Shown in pieces: positions 19,931 through 28,003 of a DNA stretch of 64,000 nt (position 1 is the first letter of the stretch; each line of letters begins with the position of its first letter). Below the pieces are notes generated by a model that was not told the origin of the DNA, searched no databases, and worked only from the letters and a program-made list of their open reading frames with translations. The translations under genes were made by a program, and so were the position numbers. The DNA lies in the NCBI RefSeq assembly GCF_018324685.1, contig NZ_AP023354.1:1240001-1304000 (forward strand), read 5' to 3'. Source of the stretch: Actinocatenispora sera. Its GTDB lineage: Bacteria > Actinomycetota > Actinomycetes > Mycobacteriales > Micromonosporaceae.

Positions 19931-20436
19931 GTGTCGAATTCGGCAGCTCGTCGACCGCGCCGCTGGGTCGTGTGGGCGGCGCACGCCGCGGCGCTGACCG
20001 CCCTGCCGTCGGGGCTGTGGCGCATCATCGTCGCGTGTGGCGGCCCGTCCGGGTACACGCCGGCCGGGCTGCTGGAGATCTGCCCGCCTGGTTTCGCCGG
20101 CCCGGCGTACCTGCTCATCTTGAGCGTGCTGACCGAACTGGCGGCGGTGGCGACGCTCGGGCTGGTACGCCCGTGGGGCGAGCGGGTGCCGCGGTGGGTG
20201 CCGGTGCTCGGCGGACGGTCGTTGCCGTACCTCACGGTGGTCGCCATCGCGGGCGCCGGCGCAGCGGTGCTCGCGGCGTTGTGGACGCCGATGCTGTTCT
20301 GGTGGATGCTGCCGCATTCGGGCATGACCGAGATGGCTGGCTGCTGGTCGGGCTGCTCTATCAGCCGCTGGTGGCCTGGGCGCCGCTGCTCGCCGTGGTC
20401 ACGGTCGACTACTGGCGCCGCCGGCGGCACGGATGA
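19931..20436 (+). pseudogene. Four-helix membrane protein gene with a frameshift near its end
   Basis: From GTG 19931 the frame gives RRWVVWAAHAAALTALPSGLWR, then membrane helices around PAYLLILSVLTELAAVATLGLV and YLTVVAIAGAGAAVLAALW, and MLFWWMLPHSGMTE. At about 20325-20340 the sensible reading moves to another frame, DGWLLVGLLYQPLVAWAPLLAVVTVDYW, ending at 20436. The joined product would be about 167 residues with four helices. Upstream, an ATG at 19894 with its own ribosome site is out of frame but separated from the body by a (CCCG)4 tract (19915-19930). Loss of one unit would bring that ATG into frame. Function unknown. Confidence 0.6.
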
Positions 20437-20457
20437 CGGCGATGCCGGCCCGCCCCA

Positions 20458-20575
20458 GGCCCGAGCCGCCGAGCCTAGGCCTGAGCCGCCGGCCTACGGC
20501 CTGAGCCGCTGGCCTACGGCCTGAGCGCTGGGCCTGAGCGGCTGGGCCTGAGCGCTGGGCCTGGGCGGGCGCTGG
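20458..20575. repeat. Degenerate GGCCTGAGC tandem repeat
   Basis: Six to seven imperfect copies of GGCCTGAGC(C)GCTG, with spacing of 13-21 bases, fill the gap between the broken membrane-protein gene and the amidohydrolase gene. The copies drift in length, so it is a minisatellite-like stretch and not an array of protein sites with fixed spacing. Confidence 0.6.
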
Positions 20576-20616
20576 GCCGGCGAATTGGTGCGCGGGCGGA
20601 CGGCGGCCCGGTTACG

Positions 20617-21870
20617 GTGGCCGGCGTGTGGTTGACGCGTGCGCGGTACCTGGGTCCGGACGGAACCTTCGTCGAGGCCGACATCGAGATCGAGGACGGG
20701 GTGATCGGCCGGATCGAGCCGGCCGGCAGTCGACCGTCCGATGTGGACTGCACCGGCCTGGTGGTGCTGCCCGGGCTCGTCAACGGGCACTTCCACAGCC
20801 AGTCGACGGCCGTCCGCGGGCTGGAGTTCGGGTACGAGATCTTCGACTGGTTCGGTGACTCCCCGGCCGGGCGGGCCCAGCAGCGGGTCGGCGCCTGGAT
20901 GGACGACCCGGCGAACGCCGACCGGGTCGCCGCCGTCATCCGGTACGAGTACCTCACCCTGCTGCGGCAGGGCGTGACGATGGTGGCGGACTGCGGCTTC
21001 GGTGAGCACTCGCCACGGCTGCTGGCCGATGCCGGTACCGCGGTGGGCATCCGGTCGCTGCCGCAGGCGTACGACGACTGGATCGAGAAGGTGGCCGATC
21101 CGGCCGGCTGCACCGTCAACATCGAGTCGGAGGAGGACCTCACCGCCGAGGCCGTGGCGCTCGCCGAACGCTACCGGGACGAGTACCAGCCGATCTTCGC
21201 GCTGCACTGCCTGGAGACGGTGCGCCGGCGGGAACTCGTGCTGGAGCGGTGGGGCGCCTCGACGATCGAGGTGCTCCGGCAGCATGGCCTGCTCGGCCCC
21301 CGTACGGTGCTCTTCCACGGCTGCGAGATGGACGCTGCCGACGTTGCGCTGGTGGCCGAGGCGGGTGCCGCGGTGGTGCACTGCCCGGTGTCGAACCTGG
21401 CGCTGCACGGGCGGATCCCGCCGGCGGTCGAGTGGCGGCGGGCGGGCGTCACGCTCGGGCTGGGCACCGACTGGGGTGACACGGACATGTGGGGCACCAT
21501 GCGCGCCGCCTGGCTGCTGCAGCAGCGCGAGCCGGACCGGTCGCGGCGGGCGAGCCCGGCCGACGTGCTGCGGATGGCCGGCCGCGGCGGTGCGCTCGGC
21601 TACTCGCGCGACGATCTCGGGGAGATCGCCCCCGGCCGGGCCGCCGACCTGGTGCTGCTGGACGCCGACCGGCTCGGCCCGGTGCACCGCGACCCGGACA
21701 CGCTGGCCTGGTCGGTACTGACCGACGGGTGTGCCGCGCTGGTCCGGCACGTGCTGGTCGGCGGCGAGTGGGTGCTGCGGGACGGCACGCCGACCCGGGT
21801 GGACGCCGCCGCGGTCACCGCCGAGTACCGCCGGATCGTCGCCGAACTGACCGGGTCGACACCGGCCTGA
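20617..21870 (+). CDS. Chlorohydrolase/deaminase-type amidohydrolase (TRZ/ATZ group)
   Basis: 417 residues from GTG 20617 (GTG 20626 is an alternative). The layout is that of cytosine deaminase/atrazine chlorohydrolase relatives: PGLVNGHFHSQ (HxH, about residue 53), FALHCLET (third His, about 195) and HGCEMD (about 231). It continues with HCPVSNLALHGRIPP (about 252) and GTDWGDTDMW (active-site Asp, about 281), ending APGRAADLVLLDADR. The family hydrolyses C-N or C-Cl bonds on purines, pyrimidines, guanidines or s-triazines. The neighbours give no pathway context, so the substrate remains open. Confidence 0.82.
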   Translation: MAGVWLTRARYLGPDGTFVEADIEIEDGVIGRIEPAGSRPSDVDCTGLVVLPGLVNGHFHSQSTAVRGLEFGYEIFDWFGDSPAGRAQQRVGAWMDDPANADRVAAVIRYEYLTLLRQGVTMVADCGFGEHSPRLLADAGTAVGIRSLPQAYDDWIEKVADPAGCTVNIESEEDLTAEAVALAERYRDEYQPIFALHCLETVRRRELVLERWGASTIEVLRQHGLLGPRTVLFHGCEMDAADVALVAEAGAAVVHCPVSNLALHGRIPPAVEWRRAGVTLGLGTDWGDTDMWGTMRAAWLLQQREPDRSRRASPADVLRMAGRGGALGYSRDDLGEIAPGRAADLVLLDADRLGPVHRDPDTLAWSVLTDGCAALVRHVLVGGEWVLRDGTPTRVDAAAVTAEYRRIVAELTGSTPA

Positions 21871-22032
21871 CCACCGAGCCCGCGCCGACGTCGGCGGCGC
21901 GGTCGGTTGGGGCAGTGACGTGCCGCGGTCTCGGGTTGGCACGACCGCGCGGTGTCGGGCCGCGGTTGGTTGCGGCGGTCCGCGGTCCCGGATGGCGCGA
22001 CCGGGCGGGGGCGGCGCCTCGGTCCACCGAGG

Positions 22033-23868
22033 TCACGGCTCATCGGGGCGCGGGTCGGCGGGGGCGAGGGTGCGGGCGCAGCGGGCGACCAGGGTGGCGG
22101 CGGCCGCGGCGGCGAGGATCGGGAGCAGGAACCCGGCGCGCGGGCCGTACGTGTCGACGAGCCGGCCGGCCGCCGCCGCACCCACCGCGACGCCGAGCGA
22201 GCACGCCCCGCCCAGCCAGGCGAACGCCTCGGCCAAATGCCGGGTACCGACCCGCTGCTGCACCACGGTGTTGCCGGCGATCACCGTCGGCGCGACGGCG
22301 AGCCCGGGCACCGCGACCGCCGCGGCGAGCGGGGCGAGTCCGGGGGCGAACGGCAGCAGGGCGCAGCCGGCGGCGAGGCAGCCGAACCCGACGGCGACCC
22401 GGCGGTGCGGCGCGGACCGGGCGCGGATCGCGCCGTAGCCGAGGCCGGCGCACATGCTGGCGACGCCGAAGCAGCCGTACACCGGCCCGGCCGCGGCGGC
22501 CTGACCGTACCCGCTGGCGACCGCGGCGATGCTCACCTGGACGCCGCTGAACACGACGCCGGTCGCGACGAACGCCCCGGCCATGACCCGCAACGCTGGC
22601 GCGGCCAGCGGGCCGGCGATCACCCGCAACGCCGGGGCGGCCAGCGCACCGGTCCTCACCCGCAACGCCAGCGCGCGGGCCGCGCCGCGCCGGAGAGTGC
22701 GGCGCCGAGCCGCTCCCGGTCCGCCTGCACTGGCCGCGGCTGGCCTGGCGTTCTCGGCGACACTCGGCGGTACGCGGGCTTCACCCGCCGCTGGCCGCGC
22801 ACTGGCTGTCGCCCGGGCCTCGCGCGGACTGCCTGTGGCCCAGGCTTTGCGCGGACTGCCGGTGGCCCGGGCTTCGCGCGCGCTGGCTGTCGACTGTGGC
22901 TCGCGCGCGGCAGCCGGCACCGACGACTCGCCGGCACGCGGCGTCGTCGGTGCCGGGCCGGCGTCGGTCGCGGCCGGCGTGTCGCCTGCCGCGGGCGGCG
23001 TCGCGGGTTCGTGCGCACGGCTCGCCGTCGACGGTTCACCGGGGACGGCCGAGTCCGGCCGACGGAGAGCCGGTGCTGGGCGTCGCTGGGTCGCCATCGC
23101 GATGCCGCCCACCAGTACCAGTAGCGCGGCGAGCAGCGGTGCGACTACCGGCTGGACGAGGCTGCCGAGGACGGTGGCGAGCACCGGACCGACCACGAAG
23201 GTGAGGTCGTCGGTCAGCGATTCGAGCGCGAACCCGGTGGAGAGCACCGCCCGGTCCGGCGCCAGCGCCGACCAGCGGGCCCGGGTCAGCGAGCCGGCGG
23301 CGGGCGTGCAGAGCCCGGCGACGACGGCCGCGGCATACCAGAGGGGTACCGGTGCGGCGGCGGTGACCGCGGCGACGAGGCCGAGCATGCCGAGCGTTTT
23401 GCCGGCGGTCAGCGCCGGCAAGACCCGCCGCGGGCCGTACCGGTTGGTGATCCGGGCGGTGAGCGGCGCGCCGACGGTACCGGCGACGGCGAGGGTGCCG
23501 ACCACCGCGCCGGCGGTGGCGTACCCGCCGGTCGCGTGCCGGATCAGCACGAGCACGCCGAGGCTGAGCATGGCGGCGCCGAGCCGGATCGGCAGCGACG
23601 CGGCGTAGTACCGCACGGCCCCGGCGACGTGGATCGCCGCGGCATACCGGCCGATGCCGTCGCGCAGCATGACCGGGATTCGGCCGACGCCGGTACGCAG
23701 CATCGCTGGGCATCGGCCGATGCCGGTACGCAGCATGGCCGGGATTCGGCGGATGCCGGTACGCAGCATCGCTGGGCATCGGCCGATGGCGGTGCGCACG
23801 GGGTGGTGTCGGGGAGGGGTGGACAGGGTGGAGGCGGGCGCGGATCGCCGGCCGAGACGCGTCGGCAC
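22033..23868 (-). CDS. MFS transporter with repeat-coded N-terminus and long central loop
   Basis: Up to 611 residues; a drug/solute exporter-like MFS protein related to the one at 54390-55631. The GTG start at 23868 has a good ribosome site (GGAAAGG, 8 bases upstream). The first 75 residues contain four copies of an 11-residue unit (AMLRTGIGRCP and variants), each with an in-frame ATG (23769, 23736, 23703, 23670). The last, MLRDGIGRYAAAIHVAG, fits the usual N-terminus of this family best. Twelve or so membrane helices are split by a central loop of about 130 residues rich in Ala, Pro, Arg and Thr with PREARATGS repeats; most relatives have 20-40 there. Substrate unknown. Confidence 0.75.
   Translation of the reverse strand: MPTRLGRRSAPASTLSTPPRHHPVRTAIGRCPAMLRTGIRRIPAMLRTGIGRCPAMLRTGVGRIPVMLRDGIGRYAAAIHVAGAVRYYAASLPIRLGAAMLSLGVLVLIRHATGGYATAGAVVGTLAVAGTVGAPLTARITNRYGPRRVLPALTAGKTLGMLGLVAAVTAAAPVPLWYAAAVVAGLCTPAAGSLTRARWSALAPDRAVLSTGFALESLTDDLTFVVGPVLATVLGSLVQPVVAPLLAALLVLVGGIAMATQRRPAPALRRPDSAVPGEPSTASRAHEPATPPAAGDTPAATDAGPAPTTPRAGESSVPAAAREPQSTASAREARATGSPRKAWATGSPREARATASARPAAGEARVPPSVAENARPAAASAGGPGAARRRTLRRGAARALALRVRTGALAAPALRVIAGPLAAPALRVMAGAFVATGVVFSGVQVSIAAVASGYGQAAAAGPVYGCFGVASMCAGLGYGAIRARSAPHRRVAVGFGCLAAGCALLPFAPGLAPLAAAVAVPGLAVAPTVIAGNTVVQQRVGTRHLAEAFAWLGGACSLGVAVGAAAAGRLVDTYGPRAGFLLPILAAAAAATLVARCARTLAPADPRPDEP
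23650..23795 (-). repeat. 33-bp tandem repeat in the 5' end of the MFS gene
   Basis: Four copies of a 33-base unit encode (A/V)MLR(T/D)G(I/V)(G/R)R(C/I/Y)P(A). Each carries the same CGCAGCAT box (the reverse strand reads ATGCTGCG), so each unit contains an in-frame ATG. The high identity between copies suggests recent expansion and possible length variation. Confidence 0.7.
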
Positions 23869-24182
23869 GGTGGTTTGCCTTTCCGCTGCCGACGGGTCCA
23901 GTTCCGCGGGCGGGGTTCGTGCCCGTGCGGAACCGGCGAGGCGCCGGACCGCGGGCGTCCGCGTGACTCGGTCCGTACCCCGAAGACCGGTAGCCGTCCA
24001 TGGTGACGCGGGGCGGGACGCGGCCCCGGACGTCGGCTACACCCGGCAGGAGATGTCGGTGTCCTGGTACGACGACCATACGCCAGGTGGTCGGCGGTGT
24101 GATCCGTGGCGCCGCGGTACCGGGGACGGGCGGGCCGATGCGACGCTGAACGGTGACGCAGGCAGGACATCGAGGAGTGCAG
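23869..24182. other. Gene-free divergent region
   Basis: 314 bases between the divergently read MFS gene and the maltokinase-cap-like gene. Apart from the GGAAAGG ribosome site for the MFS gene at about 23877-23883 I see no structure, repeat or clear promoter hexamer. Confidence 0.4.
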
Positions 24183-24821
24183 ATGGCCGTCATTCACCAG
24201 ACGACGCTGGTACCGAGCAAGCTCGAGTTGCTGACCGACTGGCTGCCGAAGCAGCCCTGGTACCGGTCGCGGCCGGGCGGGCCGGACCTGGAACGCGTGG
24301 GTGGCTTCCGGCTGGACGATCCGGCCGATGCCGTCGGGGTGGAGTTCATGGCGGTCGCCGACGGCCCGACCACCTACCTGGTCCCGATGACGTACCGTGG
24401 CGCCCCGCTGGACGGCGCCGACGCCGCGCTGCTCGGTACCGCCGAGCACGGTGTGCTGGGGCAGCGCTGGATCTACGACGGCGGCCACGACCCGGTCCTG
24501 GTGGCGCAGCTGGTGGCGCTGATTCAGGGCGTCGCCGAGCCGCAGGCGCAGAGCACGAGCAACGTCCCGGATCCCACGGTCGCGACGCGCCCGGCGACCG
24601 AGGGTCCGCTCACCGTGACCGGCTTCGAGACGGTCGACGCCGGCAGCGGCACCGAGGTACGGGTGGCCACCGAGGGCGGCGCCCTGACGGTACGGCTGAA
24701 CCGGGTGCTCAGCGACGCCCCGGCGGACGAGTCGGTGCCGGGCGTGCTGGCGAACCGGCGACGACCGGACGGCACCCCGGTGCGCGCCACCTACGCGACG
24801 GCAACGTTCCGGCCGGCCTGA
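24183..24821 (+). CDS. Maltokinase N-terminal cap-like domain protein
   Basis: 212 residues from ATG 24183 (GGAGTGCAG before it). The N-terminal half MAVIHQTTLVPSKLELLTDWLPKQPWY ... FMAVADGPTTYLVPMTYRGAPL matches the cap domain that precedes the kinase core in actinobacterial maltokinases. Here it stands alone, followed by a region without a kinase HxD motif. Stand-alone versions are common in actinomycetes and are often labelled branching-enzyme-like. No trehalose or glycogen genes lie nearby, so a role in glycan metabolism is only a guess from the domain. Confidence 0.7.
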   Translation: MAVIHQTTLVPSKLELLTDWLPKQPWYRSRPGGPDLERVGGFRLDDPADAVGVEFMAVADGPTTYLVPMTYRGAPLDGADAALLGTAEHGVLGQRWIYDGGHDPVLVAQLVALIQGVAEPQAQSTSNVPDPTVATRPATEGPLTVTGFETVDAGSGTEVRVATEGGALTVRLNRVLSDAPADESVPGVLANRRRPDGTPVRATYATATFRPA

Positions 24822-24929
24822 CCGTCCCCGCGGCATTGACCGCGGGATCCGGGCACGTCCTGCCAGGAACGGACGCCACGATCCCTTGATCAACGGGAGC
24901 CGCTCCGATCCCGGTCCGGGAGACGCTTG

Positions 24930-25060
24930 GGTCCGGTGCGGAGCAGCGCCCGGTCCGGCGCCGGAGGTGTTCCGTCCGGTGCGGTGGAGGCGTCCGGTCC
25001 GGTGCGGGGATGCGCTCCGGTCCGGCGGCGAGGCGCTCCGGCCCGGGGCGGGGGTGTGTG
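24930..25060. repeat. Degenerate TCCGGTGCGG repeats
   Basis: Between the cap-domain gene and the convergent phosphotransferase gene the motif TCCGGTGCGG and variants (TCCGGTCCGG, TCCGGCGCC) recur about eight times at irregular spacing. This looks like a simple-sequence expansion in a convergent intergenic gap; no gene is seen here. Confidence 0.5.
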
Positions 25061-25070
25061 CGCGGCGGGC

Positions 25071-25829
25071 TCAGGCGAGCAGGGCGGTACGCCAGCGGTC
25101 CCGGCGCTGCTCGATGAACTCGGCGTCGTCGTGCCACACCGTGCCGTGTCCGGCGGACCAGAGCCGCGCCCACGGCTGCTCGCCGGTGTCGGCGCCGCGC
25201 GCGAGCAGGTCGTACATCGCCCGCGCCGGCACCGCCAGCAGCTCGGCCAGCTCGTACCGGTCGGTCTCGGCCAGCCCGTAGCCGTCGGCGAGGGTACGCA
25301 GCCGGGCCGCGGCACCGTCCGCCCCGGTGCGCGGCGCGAGCGGGACGAACCCGTGCGCCGCGTACGCGAGATCCCACAGCCGGCTGCCCGGGCCGGCGCC
25401 GTCCCAGTCGATGAACGCCGGCCGGTCGCCGAGGACCAGGTTCCACGGCGCGAGGTCGTGGTGCGCGATGATCTCGTCGCCGTGCGGCGGCCACAGCGCC
25501 TGCCAGCGGGCGTCGGCGGGCGGCCGGAACCCGGCGACCGCGTCGTGGTACTCGCGGATCAGCCGGCCGACCGCGGCCAGCGCGGCACTGTCCTCCAGCG
25601 CGTCGAAGTGGTCCGGCCAGGCCACGTTCCCGGGCAGGTACTCCAGCACCTCCCGGCCGCGCTCGTCCAGCCCGTACGGCCGGGGCGCGCCGCGGAAGCC
25701 GACGCTCGCGAGGTGGCCGAGCAGCGCCTGCACCGCCGGGGTCCACGGCCCGGCCGGCCGCCGTACCGTGTCGCCGATGCGTACCACCCCGGCGTTGACG
25801 TTGCCCCCGGTCAACGGTTCCTCGATCAT
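25071..25829 (-). CDS. Phosphotransferase of the APH/choline-kinase fold
   Basis: 252 residues from ATG 25829. IIAHHDLAPWNLVLGD (about residues 138-153) is a full HxDxxxxN catalytic loop, and AFIDWDGAGPGSRLWDLAYAA (about 156-176) supplies the metal-binding Asp and the closing DLA. The N-terminal lobe shows GGNVNAGVVRIGDTVRRPAGPW, which is typical of a large actinobacterial group of phosphotransferases with unknown substrates. All catalytic residues are present, so it should be active. It is distinct from the protein at 15098-15844. Longer upstream frames are shadows. Confidence 0.85.
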   Translation of the reverse strand: MIEEPLTGGNVNAGVVRIGDTVRRPAGPWTPAVQALLGHLASVGFRGAPRPYGLDERGREVLEYLPGNVAWPDHFDALEDSAALAAVGRLIREYHDAVAGFRPPADARWQALWPPHGDEIIAHHDLAPWNLVLGDRPAFIDWDGAGPGSRLWDLAYAAHGFVPLAPRTGADGAAARLRTLADGYGLAETDRYELAELLAVPARAMYDLLARGADTGEQPWARLWSAGHGTVWHDDAEFIEQRRDRWRTALLA

Positions 25830-26027
25830 CCGCGTACGGCTCCCTTCGAGGTCCGGACGGAACGGCGGCGACGGCCGGGTACGGACCTCTCGATCGGCTC
25901 GGGTCATCCTCACCCGCCGGCCCGCCCTTGCCGTACCGATATCGAGCCGCGTGGGTGGTCGGTGCGGCGGGGATCCGGTGTCCGACGCCTGCCGCGGTCG
26001 GGACCGCGCCGTGGGCATACTCGGCGG

Positions 26028-26504
26028 GTGATCGAGATTCGGCAGCTGACCGGCGACGACTGGGCGATCTACCGGGACGTGCGGCTCGCCGCGCTCACCG
26101 ATGCGCCGTACGCGTTCGCATCGACGGTCGAGCGGGAAGCGGCGTTCGACGAATGGCAGTGGCGGGCTCAGCTCGACCGCGCCACCTGGTTCGTCGCGCT
26201 CGACGGTGCGCCGGTCGGTCTGGTCGGCGGGTTCGCCGAGGAGGACTCCGCCGACCTGCACCTGATCGGCATGTGGGTGCGCGGTGAGGTCCGCGGGCGG
26301 GGTGTCGCCGCCGGCTTGGTCGACGGGTTCCTGACCTGGGCCAAGGGCCAGCGACCGGCCGGCGTGGTGCTGTGGGTCGCCGACGGCAACGATCGCGCGC
26401 AGGCGTTCTACCGCCGGTACGGCTTCGGCCCGACGGGGCACCGGCAGCCGCTACCGTCGAACCCGAACGTCGGCGAGGAGAAGTGGCGCCTACCGCTGGG
26501 GTGA
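26028..26504 (+). CDS. GNAT family N-acetyltransferase
   Basis: 158 residues from GTG 26028. The acetyl-CoA-binding segment MWVRGEVRGRGVAAGLVDGFLTWA (R/Q-x-x-G-x-G/A motif, about residues 83-106) and the C-terminal NDRAQAFYRRYGFGPTGHRQPL are classic for GNAT proteins. The N-terminal part RLAALTDAPYAFASTVEREAAFDEWQW is characteristic of a group that acetylates small molecules or peptides, including some antibiotic-modifying members. The substrate is not evident. Confidence 0.9.
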   Translation: MIEIRQLTGDDWAIYRDVRLAALTDAPYAFASTVEREAAFDEWQWRAQLDRATWFVALDGAPVGLVGGFAEEDSADLHLIGMWVRGEVRGRGVAAGLVDGFLTWAKGQRPAGVVLWVADGNDRAQAFYRRYGFGPTGHRQPLPSNPNVGEEKWRLPLG

Positions 26505-26560
26505 TCATCGACCGCACGCCGGGACGCCCGGCCGCGGCGAGCGATGTGCTGGGGTGAGCG

Positions 26561-26914
26561 ATGCACGTGGTGACGGTGCTGGACTGCCGCGATCTCGGGC
26601 GGGTGGCGCGATTCTGGGCGGCGGCGCTCGGTTACCGGGTCGAGGGGGAGCCGGTCGGCCGCTACCTGAGTCTGGTGCCGCACACCGATGACGGGCCCGA
26701 CCTGCTGCTGCAGCGGGTGCCGGAGGCCAAGGTCGGCAAGAACCGGATGCACCTGGACCTGCGGGTGGCCGACCTGGACGCCGAGGTCGACCGGCTGGTG
26801 GCACTCGGCGCGCGCCGGCGCACCACCGACCCGATCGAGGAGGCCGGCTGGAGCTGGCACGTGCTGACGGACCCGGAGGACAACGAGTTCTGCGTGCTGC
26901 GCCCGCCGTCCTGA
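26561..26914 (+). CDS. VOC family (glyoxalase-like) protein
   Basis: 117 residues. Two beta-alpha-beta-beta-beta modules typical of the vicinal-oxygen-chelate fold are seen: VTVLDCRDLGRVARFWAAALGY and MHLDLRVADLDAEVDRLVALGA. The C-terminal VLTDPEDNEFCVL carries the conserved Glu. Two metal-ligand candidates (His in KNRMHLDL and Glu in NEFCVL) are present. Members act as glyoxalase-like isomerases, dioxygenases or bleomycin-type resistance binders; this short single-domain form is common and unassigned. It lies 56 bases after the GNAT gene, so the two may share a transcript. Confidence 0.88.
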   Translation: MHVVTVLDCRDLGRVARFWAAALGYRVEGEPVGRYLSLVPHTDDGPDLLLQRVPEAKVGKNRMHLDLRVADLDAEVDRLVALGARRRTTDPIEEAGWSWHVLTDPEDNEFCVLRPPS

Positions 26915-27203
26915 CGCCGCGCCCAGCCCGCGATCCGGTTCGGGTACGTCCCCGCCCGGCGCGGTGTCCCGGCCCGGTTCGCCGCCCCCCTCCGGCCCGC
27001 GTCCCGGCTGGCGCGAGCCCTTCGCCCGGCCCGCGTCCCGGTTGGCCCGCCCCCTCGCCCGTCCCTGACCCGCGCCCCGGCTGGCGCGATGGGCCCGACG
27101 TGCCTCGCCCGGTATGCGCTTTCCCGGGACGCACCGTCCCGGTACGTGGCCGCGCCGGTGCGGCTGTGCCGGGCGCCCCGGCGGCCGGTGTGAGGATGGC
27201 CGG
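26915..27203. other. Low-complexity gene-free region
   Basis: 289 bases with repeated fragments of the type GCCCGCGTCCCGGCTGGCGC (about 26996-27090). All frames are shadow-like. A GGTGTGAGGA site just before 27204 is the ribosome site of the next gene. Confidence 0.4.
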
Positions 27204-27761
27204 ATGACGACGACGTTGCAGACTTCACCGGCGCTGGAGCGGCCGGACCTGCTGGCCGCGCCGGTACTGGCCGCGTTGCGGTCCTGGTCGGTGCCGAGCG
27301 TGCCGGTGACCGAGGTACTGGTCGCGGAGATCGATCCGGAGCTGGCCGACACCGCCGAGTTCTGCGCTGCCTACGGCACCACCCTGGACACCTCGGCGAA
27401 CTGCGTCGTGGTGGCCGGTCGCCGCGGCGACGAGACCCGGTACGCGGCCTGTGTCGTGCTGGCGACCACCCGGGCCGATGTGAACGGGCTGGTGCGCCGC
27501 CGGCTGTCCGCCCGCAAGGCGAGTTTCGCGCCGATGGACGCCGCGGTGGAGTCGACCGGGATGGAGTACGGCGGGATCACGCCGGTCGGGCTGCCGGCGG
27601 ACTGGCCGGTACTGGTCGATCCGGCGGTGCTGGCGGCGGGACGCGTCGTGATCGGTTCGGGGCTGCGCCGGAGCAAGTTGTTGGTTCCCGGTGAAGTGCT
27701 CGCGATGCTGCCGAACGCCGAGGTCAGCGAGGGTTTGGGCCGGCCGGTTTCCACGGACTGA
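27204..27761 (+). CDS. YbaK/EbsC-type aminoacyl-tRNA deacylase-like protein
   Basis: 185 residues from ATG 27204. The YbaK/ProX-type editing fold is indicated by TSANCVVVAGRRGDETRYAAC, RADVNGLVRRRLSARKASFAP (the conserved Lys in SARKASFA), GMEYGGITPVGLP and the final RVVIGSGLRRSKLLVPGEVLAML. These proteins hydrolyse mischarged aminoacyl-tRNA (YbaK removes Cys from tRNA-Pro). The Lys and the Gly-rich GGITPVG loop needed for activity are present. It is flanked downstream by the parS/DnaA-box island. Confidence 0.88.
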   Translation: MTTTLQTSPALERPDLLAAPVLAALRSWSVPSVPVTEVLVAEIDPELADTAEFCAAYGTTLDTSANCVVVAGRRGDETRYAACVVLATTRADVNGLVRRRLSARKASFAPMDAAVESTGMEYGGITPVGLPADWPVLVDPAVLAAGRVVIGSGLRRSKLLVPGEVLAMLPNAEVSEGLGRPVSTD

Positions 27762-27960
27762 GCCGAGTTGTCCACAGCTTGCCCGGTTATCAACAGTCCG
27801 CCGACATCGCCTGTGTACAAACCTGTGGATAACTCACGGCAAGCCATCTGACCTCGAAAAACGATCCACTCTCGATCCTGAAGCCATCGATCGCGGCGAT
27901 GTTGCACGTGAAACATCGATCCGCCCGGCGCCCTACCTGTGGATAACGCGGTGGATAACT
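27762..27960. other. Orphan DnaA-box cluster with an embedded parS site
   Basis: Three perfect consensus DnaA boxes lie here: TTGTCCACA at 27768-27776, and TTATCCACA on the reverse strand at 27824-27832 and 27938-27946. One-mismatch boxes lie at 27787-27795 (TTATCAACA), 27812-27820 (reverse TTGTACACA) and 27950-27958 (reverse TTATCCACC). A parS-like site sits at 27900-27915. No gene is present. The boxes match the consensus better than those in the dnaA-dnaN region 27 kb away. It could be a DnaA titration or reactivation element, or the partition locus of the origin domain. Confidence 0.75.
27900..27915. promoter_or_regulatory. parS: parS centromere site (ParB-binding), one mismatch
   Basis: TGTTGCACGTGAAACA matches the bacterial parS consensus TGTTTCACGTGAAACA at 15 of 16 positions, including the invariant CACGTG centre. 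Actinomycete parS sites cluster near oriC, and this one lies 27 kb from it inside a DnaA-box island. parA and parB are not in this window. Confidence 0.85.
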
Positions 27961-27994
27961 CGACGGCCCGGCTCGTCATCGAGCCGGGCCGTCG
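27961..27994. terminator. Bidirectional terminator hairpin
   Basis: A perfect 15-bp stem (CGACGGCCCGGCTCG and its complement, 27961-27975 and 27980-27994) with a TCAT loop lies between the convergent YbaK-like and DsbA-like genes. It abuts the DnaA-box island. Confidence 0.75.
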
Positions 27995-28003
27995 GGAGTG
28001 GGT

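Noticed and set aside
20458-20575. Possible CRISPR array or iteron cluster
   Set aside because: Unit length and spacing drift (13-21 bases), there are no unique spacers of constant size, and no cas genes are in the window.
27900-27915. Possibility that the CACGTG palindrome is only an E-box-like chance match
   Set aside because: Fifteen of sixteen positions of the parS consensus agree and the site lies in a gene-free DnaA-box cluster, so chance is unlikely; it was kept as parS.
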